NCBI GenBank assembly: GCA_031256155.1
Contig: JAIRRD010000148.1
Coordinates: 1 to 5,523 of the forward strand
DNA from: Holophagales bacterium
GTDB lineage: Bacteria; Acidobacteriota; Holophagae; Holophagales; Holophagaceae
Direction of reading: 5' to 3'
Length of the DNA stretch: 5,523 bases
The position numbers and the translations under genes are program-made. Of this stretch, positions 1 to 5,523 are shown piece by piece. The notes under the pieces were generated by a model. That model did no database searches, had not been told where the DNA came from, and saw only the letters and a program-made list of their open reading frames with translations. The stretch's first letter is position 1. Each line of letters begins with the position of its first letter.

Positions 1-1914
1 CCCTCCGGTACACAAACAGATGAGTTTGAGTATGACAGCCTGGGCAATCTGGTGCGGGAGGTAAACGACGGCAGCACTATAAACTACGCTTACAATAATC
101 TAAATCAACTGCTCACCAAAAGCAGCGCCGCTTACAGCTACGACAAACGCGGCAACCTGATAAGCGAGAAGCGTGACGGCAAAACCGCCACATATGAATA
201 TGACGGCGCTAACCGCATGGTGAAGGGCACGAACTTTGAAGGCGAAACCAGCATTTACAATTACAATGGACAGGGCTACAAGGTTGAGCATATCATAAAC
301 GCCGCCAATCAGGATTTTCCACACCGTAACAATCTGAACGCTTGGGGAAGCCAGAACATAGGCAATATTAGTGAGCTCTTTGATAATTTATCTAAACCGA
401 CTATACCGCAAGTGACTTGGCAGAACGGTATTGGCTTGGTGCGGCAGGAGGAACCGAAGGAGCAGGATATCTATTATGTACCGGATTATGTGCGCGGCGC
501 GCGCAATGTGCTTGCAACACTTGAAGTAGGTAAAACAATCAGCGAGTATGTTTATGGCCTAGACAGGATTAGCGTAGAAATAAAAGACTTTGACCCCGCT
601 GACCCGATAGCTCACCAAACTCCGAACATTGCGGCGGATATTGGCCTGACAAACGTCAAGTTTGCTTATTACCACCAAGATCGCTTAGGCTCCACAAGCT
701 ATGTAACAAGGGAAAACGGCGCGATACTGGCTTTTGCTAATTATGACGCCTGGGGCAAGGCAGACGTGCGTCTAAATTTCAGTATGAAGGCTGGTGCTAC
801 TACAACCGATACCAACCTTGATCTGAACAGAGGCGGTATTGGCTTTGTAGTGGCTTATACAGGTCATGAGTATGATCATACGCTGGGTGTGTACTTTGCC
901 CAAAATAGAGTCTATGATCCTAACGCTAAGCGTTTTATACAAAATGACCTGTTTGGCGGAGAAATTACTAACCAGCAGAGCATGAACAGGTACACGTATT
1001 GTCTGGATAATCCCATGAATTATACGGACCCGTTGGGACTTCTTGAGGTTAAGTTACAGCTCCCCAAAAGTGCAGGGGGTGCAGTGATTAATGGGCATTT
1101 GACGAATGGAAAAGCCTTTTACTATGAGGATGGTAAAAAAAGAGACGCACCTATCGGAACCAATATTTATACCGGCACTAAGATATATCAAGTTACCAAA
1201 ACCGGGGTGGTGTTGGTCGATACCGGTATTCCTGCCCAACCCCAAAATAATCCGGATATATTTAAAACAACGAGCAATAATCAGGGTAGTATTTCTACAA
1301 CTGATGGAATTTTGCTTTCAAGTGATAAAGGAGAATTTGGTGAAAGTTCCGATACATATAAAATCCTTGTTGACGTGGACATGAGATGGAAGGTGGCTAC
1401 AAATGGCAGCTCAGAGAAACAACGGCTTAATAATATAGCAACTGATGCAAGAAGATTTGTGCGTGCCGGAACACCTCTAATGTATGGACAAGATAAAATT
1501 ATGAATTTACTTCATACTAATGCAGCCCTAGGGATAAACGTAATGGATGCTGCAACAACAGATCCCTCAGATTACACAGGTTCTGTTGTTGCCTACTCAT
1601 GGTTTGTTTCTATGACATGTAGTGATTGGGATTATAAATGGAATCCCGATTGGCAAGTTCCATATGCAGTATATAACGATAAAAATATGAACCAAAGACA
1701 AAAAGGCGGCGGGTATCCAAAAAACTGGATTGCATGGATATACTTTGATGGAATGATTATAGGTGCGGACAAAGTTGGTCAAATTAATTTGGGCTATGTA
1801 GGAACAAAGATGGGTTGGCCAAAATGGATGTTATTAATTCCAGGCGTTACTGATGATAAAGACGATGGTCCTTATATTACGCATGGGATTAATATGGCAA
1901 ATCAAGGGAGGTAG
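1..1914 (+). CDS. RHS/YD-repeat polymorphic toxin, C-terminal part (5' end outside window)
   Basis: The frame is open from base 1, so the start lies upstream; the GTG at 52 is an internal valine in a YD repeat, not a start. Residues are numbered from base 1 (637 visible). YD-type repeats lie at residues 10-20, 46-56 and 66-76 (FEYDSLGNL, YSYDKRGNL, YEYDGANRM). The RHS-associated core follows: QDRLGST at 226-232, YTGHEYD at 286-292, RVYDPNAKRF from 303, and NPMNYTDPLGL at 337-347. In RHS proteins the YD repeats build a shell around the C-terminal toxin, and the DPxG motif marks the self-cleavage junction. Everything after residue 347 is therefore the variable tip: a linker to about 510, then a likely type 44 toxin domain. 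RHS toxins are delivered to neighbouring cells; no secretion signal is visible because the N-terminus is missing. The next gene starts six bases after the stop and is the likely immunity gene. The RHS assignment is secure; the target of the toxin is not. Confidence 0.93.
   Translation, partial: PSGTQTDEFEYDSLGNLVREVNDGSTINYAYNNLNQLLTKSSAAYSYDKRGNLISEKRDGKTATYEYDGANRMVKGTNFEGETSIYNYNGQGYKVEHIINAANQDFPHRNNLNAWGSQNIGNISELFDNLSKPTIPQVTWQNGIGLVRQEEPKEQDIYYVPDYVRGARNVLATLEVGKTISEYVYGLDRISVEIKDFDPADPIAHQTPNIAADIGLTNVKFAYYHQDRLGSTSYVTRENGAILAFANYDAWGKADVRLNFSMKAGATTTDTNLDLNRGGIGFVVAYTGHEYDHTLGVYFAQNRVYDPNAKRFIQNDLFGGEITNQQSMNRYTYCLDNPMNYTDPLGLLEVKLQLPKSAGGAVINGHLTNGKAFYYEDGKKRDAPIGTNIYTGTKIYQVTKTGVVLVDTGIPAQPQNNPDIFKTTSNNQGSISTTDGILLSSDKGEFGESSDTYKILVDVDMRWKVATNGSSEKQRLNNIATDARRFVRAGTPLMYGQDKIMNLLHTNAALGINVMDAATTDPSDYTGSVVAYSWFVSMTCSDWDYKWNPDWQVPYAVYNDKNMNQRQKGGGYPKNWIAWIYFDGMIIGADKVGQINLGYVGTKMGWPKWMLLIPGVTDDKDDGPYITHGINMANQGR
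1540..1911 (+). other. C-terminal toxin domain, probable polymorphic toxin type 44 (Ntox44-like)
   Basis: This is the last ~124 residues of the RHS protein, beyond the DPLG junction. Recognisable blocks are WF at 534-535 followed by SDWDYKWNP at 541-549, then IYFDG at 580-584, GQINLGYVGTKMGW at 593-606, and DDKDDGPYITHGI at 618-630. The order (aromatic segment, W-D-Y-K, G-x-I-N-x-G-Y-x-G, acidic D-D cluster, then I-x-x-G-I near the end) matches my recollection of the Ntox44 family, which is found at the tips of RHS and other polymorphic toxins. The boundary is approximate. The acidic cluster and H628 are candidate functional residues, but no catalytic mechanism can be asserted from sequence alone. 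A profile search against PF15607 would settle the assignment. Confidence 0.62.
1905..1911 (+). promoter_or_regulatory. Ribosome binding site of the immunity candidate
   Basis: AGGGAGG lies inside the last codons of the RHS gene, nine bases before the TTG at 1921. It fixes that TTG as the start. The nearer ATG at 1916 is only four bases away and opens a two-codon frame ending in TGA (1922-1924). Placing this site inside the toxin gene implies co-transcription and coupled translation of the two genes. Confidence 0.75.
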
Positions 1915-1920
1915 CATGCT

Positions 1921-2544
1921 TTGAATAAAAAAAACATAGTTCGCATTAGCGGCACTCTTATAATATGCATAATTACTATTATTATCGATTGGATTAAGTG
2001 GGATATTTCGGAACAGTTTTTGATGAACAGACTATTTAACTTGTTGGCGAATGGATTGATTGTTATAATAATCGCCTATATGCTAATATGGACAACAATA
2101 TATATATACAAAGAGTATAAAAAAAATATACTTGTTTCATTAATTCCGGCTGTGATACTATTGTTTACAATTTTGCTGCACATATTTTTCCCATATACAA
2201 ATTCCTATGTTAAAGCAAATTACTTAATTAGTAAAAGAAGCCTGGCAAAAATAGTTGAGATGTTTGAACAAGGCGAGATGCAATATTATCAGATAGGTGA
2301 AGATAAATATATTTTACCAAAAGGATTAAGATTTATTTCACATACCGGAAAAGTATATGTGCAAACTGATAGTTTGACAAATAAATTTTTATTTTACGTA
2401 AAATGTGGTACAAGGAGAAGTTCAGGAATAATTTATGTGTCGAATGAAAGCGAGATAAAAGAAGGTGATTTTGGACGACAGTATACTCATATTAAGCTTT
2501 TGGATGAACACTGGTATGCGGTTACAATGCAATGGCTGGAATAG
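1921..2544 (+). CDS. Three-TM membrane protein, candidate immunity protein for the RHS toxin
   Basis: I do not recognise a named family. The 207-residue protein has three strongly hydrophobic segments at about residues 9-25, 41-62 and 70-90, followed by a soluble domain at about 91-207 rich in beta-type residues, ending in HWYAVTMQWLE. The basic N-terminus (MNKKNIVR) and the basic loop YKEYKKN (63-69) suggest, by the positive-inside rule, a cytoplasmic N-terminus and an extracytoplasmic C-terminal domain. The TTG start is supported by AGGGAGG nine bases upstream; the next in-frame ATG (residue 35) would remove the first membrane segment. The gene begins six bases after the RHS stop, the usual position of a cognate immunity gene, and is even more A+T-rich than the toxin tip. 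The immunity role is inferred from position alone. No terminator clearly separates it from what follows. Confidence 0.85.
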   Translation: MNKKNIVRISGTLIICIITIIIDWIKWDISEQFLMNRLFNLLANGLIVIIIAYMLIWTTIYIYKEYKKNILVSLIPAVILLFTILLHIFFPYTNSYVKANYLISKRSLAKIVEMFEQGEMQYYQIGEDKYILPKGLRFISHTGKVYVQTDSLTNKFLFYVKCGTRRSSGIIYVSNESEIKEGDFGRQYTHIKLLDEHWYAVTMQWLE

Positions 2545-2701
2545 ACAAAATTACTGGGTGCTCCTTTGCTGATATAATATGCAAACTGTTCCGACCTACG
2601 ATTATACTACTATCCATATAGTAGCTTTGTCTGCGGTGGGTATTTATGGTGCTGGTTTTGGTGGCATAGACAAATGTTGTGTCGATAACATCGTTGGTAG
2701 T
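2545..2701. other. Intergenic spacer between toxin locus and IS21 element
   Basis: These 157 bases hold no convincing gene. On the plus strand a 73-codon frame beginning at ATG 2579 runs across the IS end and has no ribosome binding site. On the minus strand a frame without a start is open from about 2743 down to a stop at 2524-2522, overlapping the 3' end of the immunity gene. The stretch could be the remnant of a gene cut by the insertion, or plain spacer. The last bases before the IS (GGTAGT) would be one copy of any target duplication; the other copy lies outside the window. Confidence 0.5.
2607..2624. terminator. Small hairpin after the immunity gene, weak terminator candidate
   Basis: CTACTAT and ATAGTAG form a perfect 7-bp stem around the loop CCAT. 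The stem is A+T-rich and is followed by CTTTGTCTG rather than a clean run of T, so it would be a poor intrinsic terminator. It is the only hairpin seen between the immunity gene and the IS end. Confidence 0.25.
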
Positions 2702-2713
2702 TGGATATTCCGC
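2702..2713 (+). repeat. Left terminal inverted repeat of the IS21 element
   Basis: TGGATATTCCGC is the exact reverse complement of the last 12 bases of the window (5512-5523). It begins with the TG dinucleotide expected at an IS21 end. Beyond 12 bp the two ends diverge but keep aligned TTTACA-type blocks. Confidence 0.9.
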
Positions 2714-2719
2714 CTTCCA

Positions 2720-2805
2720 TTTTACACCTTGACCGTCTGCACTTTACACAATGACCGCCAGAGAATTGACAGACTAACCGCACTGTTTTACAGTGTTTGA
2801 CGCAC
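2720..2805 (+). repeat. Left-end internal repeats, four copies at ~22-bp spacing
   Basis: Four related blocks follow the left terminus: TTTTACACCTTGACCG (from 2720), CTTTACACAATGACCGCC (from 2742), ATTGACAGACTAACCGC (from 2765) and TTTTACAGTGTTTGACGC (from 2786). Their shared ACA triplets start at 2724, 2746, 2769 and 2790, giving steps of 22, 23 and 21 bases, about two helical turns. The shared pattern is roughly TTTTACA-n3/4-TGACCGC. They probably form an array of transposase (IstA) binding sites on one face of the DNA. Confidence 0.75.
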
Positions 2806-2824
2806 TTATCATAACTGCCTCCTG

Positions 2825-2841
2825 TATAATCGTATCATACG
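2825..2841 (+). promoter_or_regulatory. Putative istA -10 element with an adjacent palindrome
   Basis: A perfect TATAAT at 2825-2830 lies 47 bases before istA. The best -35 look-alike, TTGACG at 2797-2802 inside the fourth left-end repeat, is 22 bases away, longer than the usual 17, so the promoter may be weak or depend on another element. Directly after the -10, CGTATCATACG (2831-2841) is a perfect 11-base palindrome with a one-base centre, near the expected transcription start. It could be an operator; this is inferred from position only. Confidence 0.4.
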
Positions 2842-2863
2842 CCAAAGGCGTAAATACTTTTTT

Positions 2864-2869
2864 AGGAGG
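2864..2869 (+). promoter_or_regulatory. Ribosome binding site of istA
   Basis: AGGAGG, a full consensus Shine-Dalgarno sequence, lies eight bases before the ATG at 2878 and decides this start. Translation of istA is therefore not limited by a poor site. Confidence 0.85.
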
Positions 2870-2877
2870 TCAGGTAT

Positions 2878-4410
2878 ATGACCAATTATCGGGAGATTCT
2901 GAGGCTCAACAGCCTTGGGATCAACAACACGCAGGCCGCAATGAGTTGTGGCTGCACAAGGCCCACGGTGGTTCAGGTACTGCAAAGGGCCAAGGCAATC
3001 GGACTTGAGTATAGCCAAGCTGCTCAAATGTCCGACAAAGAACTCAAACAGAAGCTCTTCCAGAAATCGGCATCAAAACCGGAGTATAGGATGCCGGACT
3101 ATGAATACGTTCATAGGGAAATGGCCAAGAGCGGGGTCACGCTCAACTTGCTATGGTTGGAGTATTGCGAGGAGTGCAGGAAGAACCATGAGTTAGCGTA
3201 TCAGTCAACACAGTTTAACAAATATTACAGTGATTACGTCCAAAAAACCAAGGCCACAAAACGCATAGAGCATAAACCAGGTGATTTGATGGAAACCGAT
3301 TGGGCCGGCACGACTGTGGACATTATTGACACTGATACAGGAGAATTGATCCCTGCCCACCTGTTTGTAGCTGCTCTCCCCTATAGTGGATATGCATATG
3401 TGGAAGCCTTTTTCTCAGAGAAGCAAGACTGCTGGATTGCCGGGCACGTTAATGCCTACAGATATTTTGGCGGCGTCACACGAATCCTCCGTCCTGACAA
3501 TTTAAAGGCTGGTATCGACAAAAACACGAGGGAAGAAACAGTAGTTAACAAAGCTTACCAAGAAATGGCTGAACACTATGGGACGGCAGTACTGCCTGCA
3601 CGGGTTAAACGCGCCCGCGACAAGTCGACTGTGGAAGGGTCGGTAAAACTAGCAACCATTTGGATTATTGCCGTAATCAGAAATGAGCACTTTTTCTCAT
3701 TGGGCGAACTAAATGCCATGATTAAAGAAAAACTTGAGGTATTCAATCATAAACCTTTCCAGAAAAAAGATGGCAGCAGGCATTCCCTATTTCAACAGGA
3801 GAAAAATTTTCTGATCCCCTTACCAAAGCACCACTTTGAGCTTTCTGAATGGCGCCAGGCGATAGTGCAGACAAACTATCACATCGCCTGCCTGAAGCAA
3901 AACTATTCTATCCCATTTGAATACATCGGGCGGCAGGTGGATGTCCGCATAACGAAAAGCATGATAGAAGTGTTTTACTCCGGTAACCGGATTTGCTCAC
4001 ACCCCCGCCTGTATGGGCATAATCACCAATATAGTACATTAGAAGGGCACATGCCGCCAAATCATAGAAAAGATGTCGAGTGGACAGGCGACAGGTTCAG
4101 AAATTGGGCCGCCAAATTCGGCGAGAACACTGTAGCTGTAATCAACGTATTCTTGGGCAATTTCAAAATTGAGCAGCAAAGCTATAAATCATGCCGCGCT
4201 TTGCTACATCTTGCAGACAAATATTCTGCTATGCGCCTTGAAGCTGCTTGCGAAAAGGCATTTACCTATACGTCACGCCCCAGCTTGAAAAGCGTACAGA
4301 CAATACTTAAGTCCGGCCAAGACAAACTCCCGTCATCTGTGGCTAAAACCTCCGTTTCCTCGGAATATGGTTTTGCCCGTGGCTCGCTGTATTACGGGGG
4401 TGATGACTGA
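2878..4410 (+). CDS. istA: IS21-family transposase IstA
   Basis: IstA is the DDE transposase that binds the element's ends and carries out strand cleavage and transfer, working with IstB. The 510-residue product is within the family's normal length. An N-terminal helix-turn-helix covers about residues 5-43 (ILRLNSLGINNTQAA...TRPTVVQVL). The RNase H-like catalytic core follows, with D141 in METDWAG, D207 in RPDNLKAG and E253 in DKSTVEGSV forming the expected DDE triad. The blocks AHLFVAALPYSGYAYVEAFF and FGGVTRILRPDN are typical of IstA. The C-terminal third (from about 330) is the beta-rich domain plus basic tail seen in the family. The start is set by AGGAGG eight bases upstream. The stop TGA shares its last base with the istB start. 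No frameshift or premature stop is seen, so the gene looks functional. Confidence 0.96.
   Translation: MTNYREILRLNSLGINNTQAAMSCGCTRPTVVQVLQRAKAIGLEYSQAAQMSDKELKQKLFQKSASKPEYRMPDYEYVHREMAKSGVTLNLLWLEYCEECRKNHELAYQSTQFNKYYSDYVQKTKATKRIEHKPGDLMETDWAGTTVDIIDTDTGELIPAHLFVAALPYSGYAYVEAFFSEKQDCWIAGHVNAYRYFGGVTRILRPDNLKAGIDKNTREETVVNKAYQEMAEHYGTAVLPARVKRARDKSTVEGSVKLATIWIIAVIRNEHFFSLGELNAMIKEKLEVFNHKPFQKKDGSRHSLFQQEKNFLIPLPKHHFELSEWRQAIVQTNYHIACLKQNYSIPFEYIGRQVDVRITKSMIEVFYSGNRICSHPRLYGHNHQYSTLEGHMPPNHRKDVEWTGDRFRNWAAKFGENTVAVINVFLGNFKIEQQSYKSCRALLHLADKYSAMRLEAACEKAFTYTSRPSLKSVQTILKSGQDKLPSSVAKTSVSSEYGFARGSLYYGGDD
4396..4403 (+). promoter_or_regulatory. Ribosome binding site of istB inside istA
   Basis: GGGGGTGA lies six bases before the istB ATG at 4410, within the last istA codons. 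The stop and start overlap as TGATG (4408-4412), so termination on istA can feed re-initiation on istB and keep the two proteins in proportion. Confidence 0.65.
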
Positions 4411-5165
4411 TGCTGAACGAAACTACGATGACCAAGCTTCGAGCCATGAACCTTCAAGCTCTCGGGAATCACTTTAATGATCAGCTTACTGAAAAACTGT
4501 ATGAACAAATGCCTTTTGAAGACCGTTTCGGCCTCCTTGTGGATATTGAATGGACGCGTCGCGAAAGCAACCGGCTTAGCAGGCTCATCAAAAAAGCTTG
4601 TTTCCCAATGCGTAACGCTTGCCTCGAAGACCTGGATTTTACAACCAGAAAAATTGACAAAAATCTTATTGCCAGCTTATCTGCCTGTAACTACATCTTT
4701 GAGCAGCGTAATCTATTGATCCTTGGCCCTACTGGTGGTGGAAAATCTTTTCTTGCTACAGCTCTTGGCATGGCGGCTGTCCGAAGCAAATTAGCAACCA
4801 GATACTACCGGCTACCCGACCTGTTAACAGAGATCGCGGTTTCCCGCGGTGAAGGAGAACTCCGGAAGTTCTTCAAACAATTAGCCAAAGTCCCGCTACT
4901 TATCTTAGATGAATGGCTGCTCTTTCCTTTAACAGAATACGAAGCCAGGGATATTTTCGACCTCATTGAGTATAGAAAAGACTTTGGGGCCGTGATTATT
5001 TGCTCACAATTCGAGCTCAAAGGATGGCACCCTAAAATCGGCGAAGACTGCGTCGCTGATGCTATCTGCGACCGGATTAGTGCAAAAAGCACAACAATCA
5101 GGCTAGAACCTACTGAATCAATGCGCCGTACATTGGCTAAGCGTGAAACGGTAAAGGATGGCTAA
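4410..5165 (+). CDS. istB: IS21-family helper ATPase IstB
   Basis: IstB is the AAA+ ATPase of IS21 elements. It assembles on target DNA, helps choose the insertion site and stimulates IstA; it belongs to the DnaC-like clade. The 251 residues match the family's usual length of about 250. An N-terminal helical region (1-75) contains the DRFGLLVDIEWTRRESNRLSRLIKKA block. The Walker A motif is GPTGGGKS at 106-113, with K112 the phosphate-binding lysine. Walker B is LLILDEW, with D167 and E168. A sensor-like SQF segment follows in IICSQFELKGWH, and the conserved ADAICDRI block has D221-R222, with R222 a candidate trans-acting arginine. It is co-translated with istA through a one-base overlap. All key motifs are intact. 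Confidence 0.96.
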   Translation: MLNETTMTKLRAMNLQALGNHFNDQLTEKLYEQMPFEDRFGLLVDIEWTRRESNRLSRLIKKACFPMRNACLEDLDFTTRKIDKNLIASLSACNYIFEQRNLLILGPTGGGKSFLATALGMAAVRSKLATRYYRLPDLLTEIAVSRGEGELRKFFKQLAKVPLLILDEWLLFPLTEYEARDIFDLIEYRKDFGAVIICSQFELKGWHPKIGEDCVADAICDRISAKSTTIRLEPTESMRRTLAKRETVKDG

Positions 5166-5265
5166 ATCCAATTTCCGTGGTAGCAGCAGTTCTTTGTTTA
5201 AAAAATCATCTGTTCATTGAGTACATGTTGCTTGTTTTTAGGTGAGTTTATCGCGTTTTGGTTTC

Positions 5266-5332
5266 CAGGAAGAGTGGCGCCCATGAAAAACAGCAAGGAA
5301 AAAAGCGACACCCGCTGGTATCACTCTTCCTG
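5266..5332. repeat. 11-bp inverted repeat with a 45-base loop
   Basis: CAGGAAGAGTG at 5266-5276 is perfectly complementary to CACTCTTCCTG at 5322-5332. A short inner stem (AGCG 5304-5307 with CGCT 5313-5316) could fold inside the loop. The left arm contains the purine-rich sequence that would serve the small ATG at 5283. It may be an RNA structure in the istAB transcript or a protein-binding site; there is no T run, so it is not an intrinsic terminator. Confidence 0.5.
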
Positions 5333-5425
5333 CAAACCCTTACAAGGCGCTCAGGTCGCTCTCCAGCGTTGCCCTATCCTCCCTGTAAGTAAAAGCAAGT
5401 CAAGTGTACCATCAGTTACTTTGCT

Positions 5426-5502
5426 TGTCAATTTAAAATGAAAGCGGCCAGCATGTAAAATTTAATGCGGGTAGACTGTAAAAAACCTAGCGGTGAGGGT
5501 GT
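5426..5502 (-). repeat. Right-end internal repeats mirroring the left end
   Basis: Read inward from the right terminus, blocks containing TACACCCTCACCGC, TTTTACAGTCTACCCGC, TTTTACATGCTGGCCGC and ATTGACAAG appear. Their ACA triplets begin 22, 45, 68 and 96 bases from the end. The left end has them at 23, 45, 68 and 89. The first three positions agree to within one base, so the two ends share a common layout, as expected for transposase binding-site arrays. Confidence 0.75.
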
Positions 5503-5511
5503 ATTATTGGA

Positions 5512-5523
5512 GCGGAATATCCA
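5512..5523 (-). repeat. Right terminal inverted repeat of the IS21 element
   Basis: GCGGAATATCCA is the exact reverse complement of 2702-2713 and ends in the CA expected at an IS21 terminus. The window ends on this base, so whether the repeat extends further cannot be seen. The base before the left copy is T2701; an A just outside the window would extend the match. Confidence 0.88.

Larger units (their letters stand above)
5166..5511. other. Long non-coding right end of the IS21 element
   Basis: About 346 bases separate istB from the right terminal repeat, longer than I would expect for this family. The outer ~100 bases hold the right-end binding repeats. The inner part contains an 11-bp inverted repeat (5266-5332). 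A plus-strand frame ends at the TGA 5439-5441; within it an ATG at 5283 has AGGAAGAG (5267-5274) eight bases upstream and would give 53 residues starting MKNSKEKSDTRWYHSS. It has no recognised family and runs into the end repeats, so I do not call it a gene. Confidence 0.55.
2702..5523 (+). mobile_element. Complete IS21-family insertion sequence (~2.8 kb)
   Basis: The element is bounded by 12-bp perfect inverted repeats, TGGATATTCCGC at 2702-2713 and GCGGAATATCCA at 5512-5523, with the 5'-TG...CA-3' ends typical of IS21. It carries the family's two genes in the usual order, istA then istB, overlapping by one base, both apparently intact. Additional repeats spaced ~22-23 bp lie inside each end, matching the multiple terminal repeats known in this family. 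At 2822 bp it is somewhat longer than many IS21 elements, mainly because of a ~350-bp non-coding right end. The target duplication cannot be checked because the window stops at the last base of the element. Confidence 0.92.

Noticed and set aside
52..54. GTG as the start of the RHS gene
   Set aside because: The frame is open back to base 1 and the GTG is a valine inside a YD repeat (LGNLVREV), with no ribosome binding site before it.
1597..1782. Minus-strand frame over the toxin domain, considered as an antisense antitoxin
   Set aside because: No ribosome binding site or promoter was seen and the translation is low-complexity; the adjacent plus-strand gene is a better immunity candidate.
2579..2800. 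73-codon plus-strand frame starting at ATG 2579
   Set aside because: It has no ribosome binding site, crosses the left end of the IS and its repeats, and resembles no protein I know.
4805..5092. Minus-strand 95-codon frame inside istB
   Set aside because: It is antisense to a well-conserved ATPase whose motifs lie on the plus strand; it is a shadow frame.
5283..5441. 53-residue protein (MKNSKEKSDTRW...) after istB
   Set aside because: It has a plausible ribosome binding sequence but no recognised family, runs into the right-end repeats, and its composition is not clearly protein-like. Kept only as part of a finding.
2702..5523. CRISPR array or tRNA/rRNA genes
   Set aside because: The ~22-bp repeats are degenerate, only four per end, and mirror each other at the IS termini, so they are transposon ends; no tRNA or rRNA signature was seen anywhere in the window.

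Overview
The window looks like an accessory stretch of a Firmicutes-type genome. The signs are strong purine-rich ribosome binding sites 8-9 bases before starts, a TTG start, moderate to low G+C, and a clostridial-style RHS/YD-repeat protein. The species cannot be fixed from the sequence.

Positions 1-2544 hold the end of a polymorphic-toxin locus. A partial RHS protein is open from the first base. It runs through YD repeats and the RHS-associated core (DPLG motif at residues 343-346, numbered from base 1) into a variable C-terminal tip. The last ~120 residues resemble the polymorphic toxin type 44 (Ntox44) family. Six bases after its stop, a TTG-started gene encodes a 207-residue protein with three membrane segments and a C-terminal soluble domain, best read as the cognate immunity protein. 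The toxin tip and the immunity gene are visibly more A+T-rich than the RHS core, as expected for an exchanged toxin/immunity cassette.

Positions 2545-2701 are a short spacer with one small hairpin and no convincing gene.

Positions 2702-5523 are an apparently complete IS21-family insertion sequence of about 2.8 kb: 12-bp perfect terminal inverted repeats (TGGATATTCCGC / GCGGAATATCCA), internal repeats spaced ~22-23 bp near both ends, istA (DDE transposase) and istB (AAA+ ATPase helper) overlapping by one base, and an unusually long ~350-bp non-coding right end with an 11-bp inverted repeat. The window stops exactly on the last base of the right terminal repeat.

No wholly new system is obvious. 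The most worthwhile items are the RHS toxin with its membrane immunity candidate, whose topology hints at a toxin acting outside the cytoplasm, and the multi-repeat architecture and long structured right end of the IS21 element.
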